DNA of 64,000 nt, from positions 62,001 to 126,000 of the forward strand of contig CAWJPF010000010.1 of the NCBI GenBank assembly GCA_963844625.1, written 5' to 3'. This stretch comes from Palsa-504 sp963844625 (GTDB lineage: Bacteria > Actinomycetota > Actinomycetes > Streptosporangiales > Streptosporangiaceae). Under the pieces are notes generated by a model. That model did not search any database. It was given only the letters and a program-made list of their open reading frames with translations, and was not told the origin of the DNA. The position numbers and the translations under genes are program-made. Below are positions 23,475-31,437 of this stretch, one piece after another (positions within the stretch are counted from its first letter, which is position 1; the number at the start of each line of letters is the position of its first letter).

Positions 23475-25861
23475 TGCGTATCGCGGTCCTGGGCGCCGGG
23501 CCTGGCGGGCTGTACTTCGCGGCCCTGGCCAGGCAGCTGGACCCCCGTCATGACATCACCATCTGGGAGCGCAACGCCGCCGACGACACCTTCGGCTTCG
23601 GGGTGGTGTTCTCCGATGAGACCCTGGGCGGCATCGAGCACGCCGACGCCGGGATCTTCGGGGCGATGCAGCGCGAGTTCGCCCGCTGGGACGACATCGA
23701 CGTGCACTTCCGCGGTACCACTTTTACCTCGGGGGGGCACGGCTTCGCCGCGATGAGCCGCAAGCGCCTGCTGGCCATCCTGCAAGGCCGGTGTGCCGAG
23801 CTCGGGGTACGGATGGTGTTCGGCACTCAGGCCCCGGACGTGGCCGGGCTGGCGGCGAGCTACGACCTGGTGGTCGCGGCCGACGGCATGAACTCGGCGA
23901 CCCGCGGGCGGTTGGCCGCGACGTTCGGCCCTGACCTGGAGCGCAGGCGGTGCCGGTACATCTGGCTCGGGACGGACCTGGTCTTCGACGCGTTCAAGTT
24001 CTACATACTGGATACCCCGGCCGGGATCATGCAGGTGCACGGTTACCCCTACAGCGACCGGGCCAGCACCTTCATCCTGGAGATGCACGAGGACGTCTGG
24101 CGGCGGGCCGGGTTCGGCGAGGTCGCGGGCCTCGCGGACCTCGCGCCTGGGCGCAGCGATGAGGCCTCCATCGAGCTCATCCGCGAGCTGTGCGCCGACG
24201 TGCTCGGCGGGTCCGGTGCAGGCCGGCACAGCCTGGTGGCCAACCACTCGCGGTGGACCACCTTCACCACGGTCAGGTGCCGGACCTGGCGGCACGAGAA
24301 CGTGGTGCTGCTCGGCGACGCCGCGCACACCGCGCACTTCTCGATCGGCTCGGGCACCAAGCTCGCCATGGAGGACGCTCTGGCGCTGGCCGCATGCCTG
24401 CACGAGCATGCCCCCGCGGCGGCTGACGCCCTGGCCGCTTATGAGGCCGAGCGGCGCCCGGTGGTCGCGTCCACCCAGCGGGCCGCGCAGGCCAGCCTGG
24501 AGTGGTTCGAGAACATCGGCCAGTACGCGGACCAGGACCCGCACCAGTTCGCCTTCAACATCGTGACCCGCAGCCGCCGGGTCACCTACGACAACCTCCG
24601 GCTGCGTGACCCCGAGTTCGTGGCCGGGCTGGACCGCTGGTTCGCCGGGAGTTCCGCTGGGGCCGCTGAGCCGCGGCCGCCGATGTTCCAGCCGTTCCGG
24701 CTGGGCCCCCTGGAGCTGCCGAACCGGGTCGTCGTCTCCCCCATGGACATGTACTCGGCCCGCGACGGCGTGCCCGGCGACTTCCACCTGGTCCACCTGG
24801 GCAGCAAGGCGCTAGGTGGCGCCGGGCTGGTGATGACCGAGATGGCCTGCGTCTCCCCCAGCGGCAGGATCACGCCGGGATGCACCGGGATCTACACCGC
24901 GGAGCAGGAGGATTCCTGGCGCCGCATCACGGCGTTCGTACACGGCCAGACCGGCGCGAAGATCGGCATCCAGCTCGGGCACTCCGGCCGCAAGGGCTCG
25001 ACCAGGCTGATGTGGGAGGGGATGGATGTCCCGCTGCCTGAGGGTAACTGGGAGGTCTGCGGTCCCTCCGCCCTCCCCTACACGGCGCAGAGCCAGATGC
25101 CGCGCGAGCTGAGTCCCGCCGAACTCGACGACATCTGCGAGCAGTTCGTCCTGGCCGCCCAGGCGGCGGCGCGGGCGGACTTCGACCTGCTCGAACTGCA
25201 CTGCGCGCACGGCTACCTGCTGTCCTCGTTCCTTTCACCGCTGACTAACCAGCGCACCGACGCCTACGGCGGCTCGCGGGCGGCCCGGCTCCGCTACCCG
25301 CTCAAGGTCTTCGACGCGGTCCGGGCGGTGTGGCCGCGGGACCGGCCGATGACGGTGCGGATCTCGGCGACCGACTGGCGCGAGGGCGGCCTCGACCTCG
25401 ATGACGCGGTCGAGATCGCCCGGGCGTTCGCCGAACACGGCGCGGCCGGGATCAGCGTGTCGACCGGGCAGGTGGTCAGCGACGAGCAACCTGCCTTCGG
25501 CCGCAGCTACCAGACGCCGTACGCGGACCGGATCCGCAATGAGATCGGCCGCAAGCACGGAGTGGCCGTGATCGCGGCCGGCGCGATCTCCTCCTGCGAC
25601 GACGTGAACTCCATCATCCTGGCGGGCCGGGCCGACCTGTGCGCGCTCGGCCGGACGCACCTGTACGACCCGCAGTGGACCCTGCACGCCGCCGCCGAGC
25701 AGGGGTACGCGGGTCCCGGCGCGACCTGGCCGGAACCGTTCGCCGCGGGCCGCCGCAGGCCGCAGGCCGGACGCACGGAGGACCCGCGGCCGCGGCTCGA
25801 GGAGATCCGGGCCGGGGTCCCGCAGACCGCGCATTCCCGCTGGCGGCCGGCCAGCCGGTGA
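23474..25861 (+). CDS. Anthraniloyl/salicylyl-CoA monooxygenase-reductase fusion (FAD hydroxylase plus Old Yellow Enzyme)
   Basis: 795 residues with two fused enzymes. Residues 1-395 are a group A flavoprotein monooxygenase: FAD motif VLGAGPGGLYFAAL, DG motif (VVAADGMNSATRG) and GD motif (VVLLGDAAHTAHF). Residues about 404-775 are an Old Yellow Enzyme TIM barrel with FMN: NRVVVSPMDMYSA, the catalytic HCAHGYLLSSFLSP pair and the phosphate-binding AGAISS and ALGRTHLYDP. This domain order is that of 2-aminobenzoyl-CoA monooxygenase/reductase and of the bifunctional salicylyl-CoA 5-hydroxylase. It hydroxylates and then reduces the aromatic ring of an aryl-CoA thioester. The aryl-CoA ligase 2.5 kb downstream and the PaaX gene upstream support the role. 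Which substrate is used cannot be told from sequence alone. Confidence 0.88.
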   Translation: MRIAVLGAGPGGLYFAALARQLDPRHDITIWERNAADDTFGFGVVFSDETLGGIEHADAGIFGAMQREFARWDDIDVHFRGTTFTSGGHGFAAMSRKRLLAILQGRCAELGVRMVFGTQAPDVAGLAASYDLVVAADGMNSATRGRLAATFGPDLERRRCRYIWLGTDLVFDAFKFYILDTPAGIMQVHGYPYSDRASTFILEMHEDVWRRAGFGEVAGLADLAPGRSDEASIELIRELCADVLGGSGAGRHSLVANHSRWTTFTTVRCRTWRHENVVLLGDAAHTAHFSIGSGTKLAMEDALALAACLHEHAPAAADALAAYEAERRPVVASTQRAAQASLEWFENIGQYADQDPHQFAFNIVTRSRRVTYDNLRLRDPEFVAGLDRWFAGSSAGAAEPRPPMFQPFRLGPLELPNRVVVSPMDMYSARDGVPGDFHLVHLGSKALGGAGLVMTEMACVSPSGRITPGCTGIYTAEQEDSWRRITAFVHGQTGAKIGIQLGHSGRKGSTRLMWEGMDVPLPEGNWEVCGPSALPYTAQSQMPRELSPAELDDICEQFVLAAQAAARADFDLLELHCAHGYLLSSFLSPLTNQRTDAYGGSRAARLRYPLKVFDAVRAVWPRDRPMTVRISATDWREGGLDLDDAVEIARAFAEHGAAGISVSTGQVVSDEQPAFGRSYQTPYADRIRNEIGRKHGVAVIAAGAISSCDDVNSIILAGRADLCALGRTHLYDPQWTLHAAAEQGYAGPGATWPEPFAAGRRRPQAGRTEDPRPRLEEIRAGVPQTAHSRWRPASR

Positions 25862-26331
25862 AGCTTTACCACTAGGCGAACGGCACTTTGGAGTGGCTTT
25901 ACCGATGAGTAAGCGCGGGACGCGGCGCAACAAAGGTGTTCAGAATCACAGCCAGGTGACCGGGACTTCACCCGCATGCGCTCGGTATAATTCGTTATAC
26001 ACTTCATCGCGACAGAGGCGGATAAAGCAAAACGCCGGCTGAGGGTGGTTCCTGGTTGCCATCGACGACTACACGAATGATCTCGCGGAGCGTGAATGGC
26101 CAGACCCGCATCGTCGCAGGTGAAGGCCGCATCGCTGCGGGCCGCTACGACACATCGCCACGGGACGCAACGACCAGGAGGGCCCCGGCACTGAGGGGCC
26201 TTGGCTCCCGTTCCGGCGGCATTGCCGCCGGGCGATAATGGACTAGACCATTTAGTGGACTAGACCACAGATTTACCGTAACCGCCCTCGGACCGGACTA
26301 CGCTGGTAAGTCCCATGCAGGAGAGAAAGCA
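25862..26331. other. Intergenic region before PEP carboxykinase
   Basis: 470 bp with no convincing gene. It holds a perfect -10 consensus inside the palindrome GTATAA-ttcg-TTATAC (25985-26000), which could be an operator and promoter of a long leader, and two DasR-like sites at 26239-26267. A short stretch reading VAIDDYTNDLAEREWPDP in one frame has no start codon and is not called. The probable pck promoter has TACGCT at 26299-26304. Confidence 0.5.
26239..26267. promoter_or_regulatory. Two tandem DasR-like (dre) operator sites upstream of pckG
   Basis: TGGACTAGACCA occurs at 26239-26250 and 26256-26267, a 17-bp period, 65-93 bp before the pckG start and just upstream of its likely -35 position. 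Each matches 11 of 12 positions of TGGTCTAGACCA, the palindromic core of the Streptomyces DasR response element for amino-sugar control. The match is by eye; another GntR/HutC-type regulator could use it. Confidence 0.6.
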
Positions 26332-28146
26332 ATGATCACCGCGGACCTTATTGACGATCAGGCGCAATCGAGCCTGCCGGAGCTGACCAAGTGGGTCCGC
26401 GATATCGCACTTCTGGCCAAGCCCGATGACGTTGTCCGGTGTGACGGCTCGCAGGAGGAATGGGACCGGCTGACTCGCCTGCTGGTGGAGAGCGGAACCT
26501 TCACCCGGCTGAACCCGGCGCTGCGCCCCAACAGCTTTTACTGCGCCTCCGACCCCAGCGACGTGGCGCGCGTCGAGGACCGCACGTTCATCTGCTCGCA
26601 GCGGGAGCAGGACGCGGGCCCGACCAACAACTGGATCGCGCCCGCCGAGATGCGCGAGACCTTCGGGGAGATCTTCGACGGCTGCATGCGCGGCCGTACC
26701 ATGTACGTGATCCCGTTCTGCATGGGACCGCTCGGCAGCAGCATCTCCGAGCTGGGCGTGGAGATCACCGACTCGCCCTACGTCGCCGTATCGATGCGGA
26801 TCATGACCAGGATGGGCGCGCCGGCGCTGCGCGAGATCGAGCAGGCCGGGTCGTTCGTCCGGGCCGTCCACTCAGTCGGCGCCCCGCTCGAGCCGGGCCA
26901 GCCGGACGTGCCGTGGCCGTGCAATTCGGTCAAGTACATCTCCCACTTCCCTGAGACCAGGGAGATCTGGTCCTACGGCTCCGGCTACGGCGGCAACGCG
27001 CTGCTCGGCAAGAAGTGCTACGCGCTGCGGATCGCCTCGGTGATGGCGCGGGACGCGGGCTGGCTGGCCGAGCACATGCTCATCGTCAAGATCACCCCGC
27101 CTGCAGGGGAGGCGAAATACGTCGCCGCGGCCTTCCCGTCCGCGTGCGGCAAGACCAACCTGGCCATGCTGGCGCCCACCATCCCCGGCTGGAAGGTCGA
27201 GACCATCGGCGATGACATCGCCTGGATGCGGTTCGGCCAGGACGGCAGGCTGTACGCGATCAACCCGGAGGCGGGCTTCTTCGGCGTCGCCCCTGGCACG
27301 GGCATCAAGACCAACGCCAACGCGGTCGAGGCCATGGCGGCCAACAGCATCTTCACCAACGTCGCGCTGACCGACGACGGCGACGTGTGGTGGGAAGGGC
27401 TGACCGAGGAGCCGCCCGCGCACCTGACCGACTGGAAGGGCCGGGACTGGACGCCCAGCTCGCCCGAGCCTGCGGCCCACCCCAACGCCCGGTTCACCAC
27501 GCCCGCGGACCAGTGCCCGATCATCGCGCCGGAGTGGGACGACCCGGCCGGCGTGCCGATCTCGGCGATCCTGTTCGGCGGCCGGCGGGCGAGCACCGTG
27601 CCGCTGGTGATCGAGTCGTTCGGCTGGGATCACGGCGTGTTCCTCGGGGCCAACGTCGCCTCGGAGAAGACGGCCGCGGCCGAGGGCACGCTCGGCGAAC
27701 TTCGGCATGACCCGTTCGCGATGCTGCCGTTCTGCGGCTACAACATGGGCGACTACTTCGGGCACTGGCTGGCGCTCGGCGCCAAGGCCGACCCGGCCAA
27801 GCTGCCGCGGGTGTTCTACGTCAACTGGTTCCGTAAGGACGCCAGCGGGAAGTTCGTGTGGCCTGGCTTCGGCGAGAACATCCGCGTGCTGAAGTGGATC
27901 ATCCAGCGGCTGACCGGTGACGCCTCAGCCGTGTCGACGGCGATCGGCAACCTTCCGGCGCCGGGTTCGCTGGACCTCGACGGCCTCGACCTCAGCCCGG
28001 CGGACCAGGAACTTCTGCTCACCGTGGACGCGCAGGCGTGGAAGCTCGAGGCGGAGCACATCCCCGAGTTCTTCGCGATGTTCGGCCAGCAGCTGCCCCC
28101 GCGGCTCTGGGAGCTGCACCAGGAGCTGGTCGACCGGCTGGGCTGA
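26332..28146 (+). CDS. pckG: Phosphoenolpyruvate carboxykinase, GTP-dependent
   Basis: 604 residues, the usual size of the GTP enzyme. Diagnostic sequences are the active-site cysteine and kinase loop FPSACGKTNLAML, the GDDIAWMRFG metal site, the guanine-binding stretch with FFGVAPGTGIKTNANA, and PVSAILFGGRR-like SAILFGGRRASTVP. It converts oxaloacetate and GTP to phosphoenolpyruvate, CO2 and GDP, the entry to gluconeogenesis. AGGAGAG precedes the ATG. Its neighbours feed acetyl- and succinyl-type units from aromatic and branched-chain breakdown into the TCA cycle, so gluconeogenic growth is a sensible setting. Two DasR-like operators suggest control by amino-sugar signals. Confidence 0.96.
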   Translation: MITADLIDDQAQSSLPELTKWVRDIALLAKPDDVVRCDGSQEEWDRLTRLLVESGTFTRLNPALRPNSFYCASDPSDVARVEDRTFICSQREQDAGPTNNWIAPAEMRETFGEIFDGCMRGRTMYVIPFCMGPLGSSISELGVEITDSPYVAVSMRIMTRMGAPALREIEQAGSFVRAVHSVGAPLEPGQPDVPWPCNSVKYISHFPETREIWSYGSGYGGNALLGKKCYALRIASVMARDAGWLAEHMLIVKITPPAGEAKYVAAAFPSACGKTNLAMLAPTIPGWKVETIGDDIAWMRFGQDGRLYAINPEAGFFGVAPGTGIKTNANAVEAMAANSIFTNVALTDDGDVWWEGLTEEPPAHLTDWKGRDWTPSSPEPAAHPNARFTTPADQCPIIAPEWDDPAGVPISAILFGGRRASTVPLVIESFGWDHGVFLGANVASEKTAAAEGTLGELRHDPFAMLPFCGYNMGDYFGHWLALGAKADPAKLPRVFYVNWFRKDASGKFVWPGFGENIRVLKWIIQRLTGDASAVSTAIGNLPAPGSLDLDGLDLSPADQELLLTVDAQAWKLEAEHIPEFFAMFGQQLPPRLWELHQELVDRLG

Positions 28147-28190
28147 GGCGTGTCGCGGCGTCGAGGCGTGTCGCGGCGTGTCGCGGCGTA
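28145..28190. repeat. Short tandem array of GCGTGTCGCG-like units
   Basis: About three imperfect 10- to 15-bp units of the type GGCGTGTCGCGGCGT run directly after the pckG stop codon and abut the palindrome that follows. The array is too short for a satellite and may be a slippage product or part of a repetitive element. Confidence 0.5.
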
Positions 28191-28240
28191 ATGAAACCCC
28201 GCTTTCAGCACACTGGAGCGTGCTGAAAGCCCAGTTTCAT
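28191..28240. terminator. 50-nt nested palindrome after pckG (terminator or REP/MITE-like element)
   Basis: An inner 11-bp perfect stem, GCTTTCAGCAC (28201-28211) with GTGCTGAAAGC (28220-28230) and an 8-nt loop, is enclosed by an outer 7-bp stem, ATGAAAC (28191-28197) with GTTTCAT (28234-28240), with 3-nt internal loops. It lies 44 bp after the pckG stop. It is AT-richer than its surroundings, which suits either a bidirectional terminator or a small mobile repeat. Confidence 0.65.
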
Positions 28241-28360
28241 GACGTATCGCCGGGACCGGGCCCCAGGATCGCCCCGGCTAAGTATGGCGGACTCTTGACT
28301 GCCGTCACAAAGGTTGAATACTGGTGATCTAGCCTCCGGGACGCAGGGAAGAGGGGCCAG

Positions 28361-29989
28361 ATGCGGCTTTCTCCTTCGGCTCACCTCGACACCTTCTGCC
28401 GTGACCGGCTTCCCCCGCGGGATCAGTGGCCCGAGTTCCGCTTCGACCGGCCCGAACTGAAATACCCGGAGCGGCTGAACGCGGCGGCGGAGCTGCTCGA
28501 CGCGACCGCCGCCCGCGGTGGCCACGACCGGCCCTGCCTGCGCTCTCCCGCCGGAACCTGGTCCTACGGCGAGGTGGTCCGGCTGACCAGCCAGCTGGCG
28601 CAGGTGCTAACCGAGGACCTCGGCCTGCGACCCGGCCAGCGGGTCCTGCTCCGCGGGCCGAACAGCCCGTGGCTCGCCGCGGCCTGGCTGGCCGTCCTCA
28701 AGGCCGGCGGGGTGGCGGTCACCACCATGGCCCTGCTGCGCCCCAGGGAGATCGCCGCCATCGTCGCGCTGACCGAACCCAGCCTGGCCCTGTGCGACCA
28801 CCGCTTCGCCGCCGACCTGACCGCCGGCGCGCCCGCACTGACCACCGCCTACTACGGTCCTGGTGCGGACCTGGCGGCCAGGTGCGCGGCCAAGGACGGG
28901 CGATTCGCCGCGGTCGGCACCGCGGCTGATGACGTGGCGATGCTCGCCCCGACGTCGGGCACCACCGGGCAGCCGAAGGTGACGATGCACTTCCACCGGG
29001 ACATCCTGGCCACCGCCGACACCTTCTCCGCCCACGTCATCAAGCCCCGCCCGGACGACGTGTTCTGCGGCACTCCCCCGCTCGGCTTCACCTACGGGCT
29101 CGGCGGCCTGCTGCTGTTCCCGCTGCGGGCGGGCGCGTCGACGCTGCTCATCGAGCGGGCTATGCCGGGTGAGCTGGCCGACGCGATCGCGACGCACGGG
29201 GTAACCGTGCTGTCCACCGCTCCGACCGCCTACCGGGCCATGCTGGCGGCGGGGAAGGCGTCGTCGGTAGCGAACCTGCGGCGCTGCGTGTCGGCCGGGG
29301 AGCACCTGCCGAGGTCGGTATGGGAGGAGTTCCGCCGGGCCACCGGCATCTCGATCATCGACGGCATCGGCTCGACGGAGATGCTGCACGTCTTCATCGC
29401 GGCCGAAGGCGACGACATCAGGCCCGGCGCGACCGGCCGGGCCGTACCCGGCTACCGCGCGACGATCCTGGACGAGAACGGCGACCCGGTGCCTGACGGG
29501 CAGCCCGGGCGGCTCGCCGTGCAGGGACCCACCGGCTGCCGTTACCTCTCCGACGAACGCCAGCGGACCTACGTGCAGCGGGGCTGGAACATCACCGGCG
29601 ATACCTACGTCCGGGACGCCGACGGGTACTACTGGTTCCAGGCCCGCAGCGACGACATGATCATCTCGGCCGGCTACAACATCGCCGGACCCGAGGTCGA
29701 GGAGGCGCTGCTGGCTCACCCCGACGTACTCGAGGTGGCCGTCGTGGGTGCGCCCGACCCGGGCCGCGGCATGATCGTGCAGGCGTTCGTCGTGCTCCGC
29801 GAGGGGGCGGCAGCGGACGCGGCGAAGGTCACTGAGCTGCAGGACTTCGCCAGGTCCTCGATCGCCCCGTACAAGTACCCGCGGGTGGTCGAGTTCGTCG
29901 CCGAGCTGCCCAAGACCATCAGCGGCAAGACCCAGCGCTTCCGGCTCAGGCAGCTCACCGAGGAAAGACTGCGGGCCGCACCCAGGTAA
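28361..29989 (+). CDS. Aryl-CoA ligase, benzoate/2-aminobenzoate-CoA ligase type
   Basis: 542 residues of the acyl-adenylate-forming family. The AMP-binding loop is APTSGTTGQPKVTMHFHRD, the A5-type segment DGIGSTEMLHVF, the hinge RSDDMIISAGYNIAGPEVEE and the catalytic lysine near KTISGKTQRFRLRQL. The N-terminal HLDTFCRDRLPPRDQWPEF is typical of the benzoate- and anthranilate-CoA ligase branch. It makes the aryl-CoA from an aromatic acid, ATP and CoA, and so supplies the monooxygenase-reductase fusion. A GAAGAGGGG site precedes the ATG. The gene lies beyond pckG, so the two halves of the aryl-CoA route are not in one contiguous operon. Confidence 0.87.
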   Translation: MRLSPSAHLDTFCRDRLPPRDQWPEFRFDRPELKYPERLNAAAELLDATAARGGHDRPCLRSPAGTWSYGEVVRLTSQLAQVLTEDLGLRPGQRVLLRGPNSPWLAAAWLAVLKAGGVAVTTMALLRPREIAAIVALTEPSLALCDHRFAADLTAGAPALTTAYYGPGADLAARCAAKDGRFAAVGTAADDVAMLAPTSGTTGQPKVTMHFHRDILATADTFSAHVIKPRPDDVFCGTPPLGFTYGLGGLLLFPLRAGASTLLIERAMPGELADAIATHGVTVLSTAPTAYRAMLAAGKASSVANLRRCVSAGEHLPRSVWEEFRRATGISIIDGIGSTEMLHVFIAAEGDDIRPGATGRAVPGYRATILDENGDPVPDGQPGRLAVQGPTGCRYLSDERQRTYVQRGWNITGDTYVRDADGYYWFQARSDDMIISAGYNIAGPEVEEALLAHPDVLEVAVVGAPDPGRGMIVQAFVVLREGAAADAAKVTELQDFARSSIAPYKYPRVVEFVAELPKTISGKTQRFRLRQLTEERLRAAPR

Positions 29990-30032
29990 ATCCTCTTTTC
30001 CCGAACGAACGGTGGCACTCGCGTCCGGCATC

Positions 30033-31250
30033 TCAGGCGTCGCGTTCGAGCGGGCAGCTCATGCAGCGGGGACCGCCCCGGCCCCGGCCGAGTTCGCCGC
30101 CCGGGACCTCGATCACCTCGATGCCGTTATCCCGCAGGAACGTGTTGGTCGTCACGTTCCGCTCATAGGCAATAACCACTCCCGGCTCGACCGCCAGCAC
30201 GTTGCAGCCGTCGTCCCACTGCTCCCGCTGAGCGGCATGGACGTCCTGGACGGCGGTCAGGACCTTGATGCCCGGCCGCCCGAGCGCGGCGGCCATGGCG
30301 CGGTGCATGTCCTCGGGCGGGTGGTCGGTGACCTTGAGCTCGCTTTCCGTCGCTCCTGGCTCGACCGTGTACGACGGCAGCATGCCCATCCCCGCGTACT
30401 TGGTGAACACCCCGTAGTCCGCCATCGTCAGCAGCGTGTCCAGGTGCATGAACGCGCGGGTCTTCGGCATGTCGATCGCCACCAGGCAGCGGGCTGCCCC
30501 CGCCGCGAACAGCCGGTGGGCGAGCACCTCGACCGCCTGCGGCGTGGTCCGCTCGCTCATCCCTACCAGCACCGCCTCGTTCCCGATGACGAGGATGTCG
30601 CCGCCCTCGATGGTGGCCGGCCCGGCCTCGGCCCCGTGGTACCAGATGTCGAACCGTGCCTGCGCGAACATGGGATGCCAGCGGTAGATGGCCTCGTCGA
30701 AGACGGTCTCCGGGATCCGCGCAGGCCGGCGCATCGAGTTGATGGATACCCCGCCGTAGATCCAGCATGACGTGTCGCGCTGGTAGAGCAGGTTCGGGAG
30801 CGGGGCGAGCACGAAACCGTCCAGGTCCAGTGAATGAAAGGCGATGCTCTTGGGCTCCGGGCCGAGTTCGATGATCTCGCGTTTGGTGATCCCGCCGGCC
30901 AGGAACCCCGCCAGGTGCGCCGAGTCGAGCCCGTCCATCGTGGCGCGCAGGATGGCGGCGGCGAGCGGCCCGTGCCGGCGCGGGTCGAACACCCGGTCCA
31001 GGATGTATCCGCGCGCGTCCGGGATCTCCAGCGTCTGGGTGAGCAGGTCGCTGTAGTAGTGGACGACGACGCCCCGCGAGCGCAGGGCACCGGCGAACGC
31101 ATCGTGCTCAGCCTGCGCCCGGCTCACCCAGAGCACGTCATCGAAGAGCAGGTCGGCGGCGTTATCGGGGGTCAGGCGCTTGAGTTCGAGGTCAGGGCGA
31201 TGCAGGACCACCTGCCTGAGGCGGCCGACCTCGGAATCGACGTGAAACAT
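30033..31250 (-). CDS. arcA: Arginine deiminase
   Basis: 405 residues from the ATG at 31250, with GGGGAC seven nt upstream. Guanidino-binding and catalytic segments of ADI are visible: EVGRLRQVVLHRPDLELKRL, the PNLLYQRDTSCWIYGGVSINSM motif with the substrate-binding aspartate, GGDILVIGNEAVLVGMSERT (Glu/Asp), a FMHLDTLLTM histidine, and the nucleophile cysteine near the C-terminus in GRGRGGPRCMSCP. It hydrolyses arginine to citrulline and ammonia. The usual partners of the ADI pathway, ornithine carbamoyltransferase, carbamate kinase and the antiporter, are absent nearby, so it stands alone. It is divergent from the crotonase. Confidence 0.92.
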   Translation of the reverse strand: MFHVDSEVGRLRQVVLHRPDLELKRLTPDNAADLLFDDVLWVSRAQAEHDAFAGALRSRGVVVHYYSDLLTQTLEIPDARGYILDRVFDPRRHGPLAAAILRATMDGLDSAHLAGFLAGGITKREIIELGPEPKSIAFHSLDLDGFVLAPLPNLLYQRDTSCWIYGGVSINSMRRPARIPETVFDEAIYRWHPMFAQARFDIWYHGAEAGPATIEGGDILVIGNEAVLVGMSERTTPQAVEVLAHRLFAAGAARCLVAIDMPKTRAFMHLDTLLTMADYGVFTKYAGMGMLPSYTVEPGATESELKVTDHPPEDMHRAMAAALGRPGIKVLTAVQDVHAAQREQWDDGCNVLAVEPGVVIAYERNVTTNTFLRDNGIEVIEVPGGELGRGRGGPRCMSCPLERDA

Positions 31251-31437
31251 GACCACCGTCCCCGGATAGGTCCCGCGCGTTACGGTAGCCGGCTCGCCGC
31301 GCGGTCACGAGAAGGCTGCCGCGTGGTCGTGGCGAACTGCTCGAAGGGCGGACACCCTCCTCGCCCTTGCCTGCGCTCGGTAAATCCGAGAGCGTGGACG
31401 GATACGGCGGCAGCCAGACGTGCGCAAGGGAGCAATG

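Noticed and set aside
26056..26238. Small frame in the pck upstream region, and a neighbouring VAIDDYT stretch like an IS481-type integrase motif
   Set aside because: No start codon or ribosome-binding site for the latter, only five residues similar, and the former has low-complexity composition and no conserved pattern.
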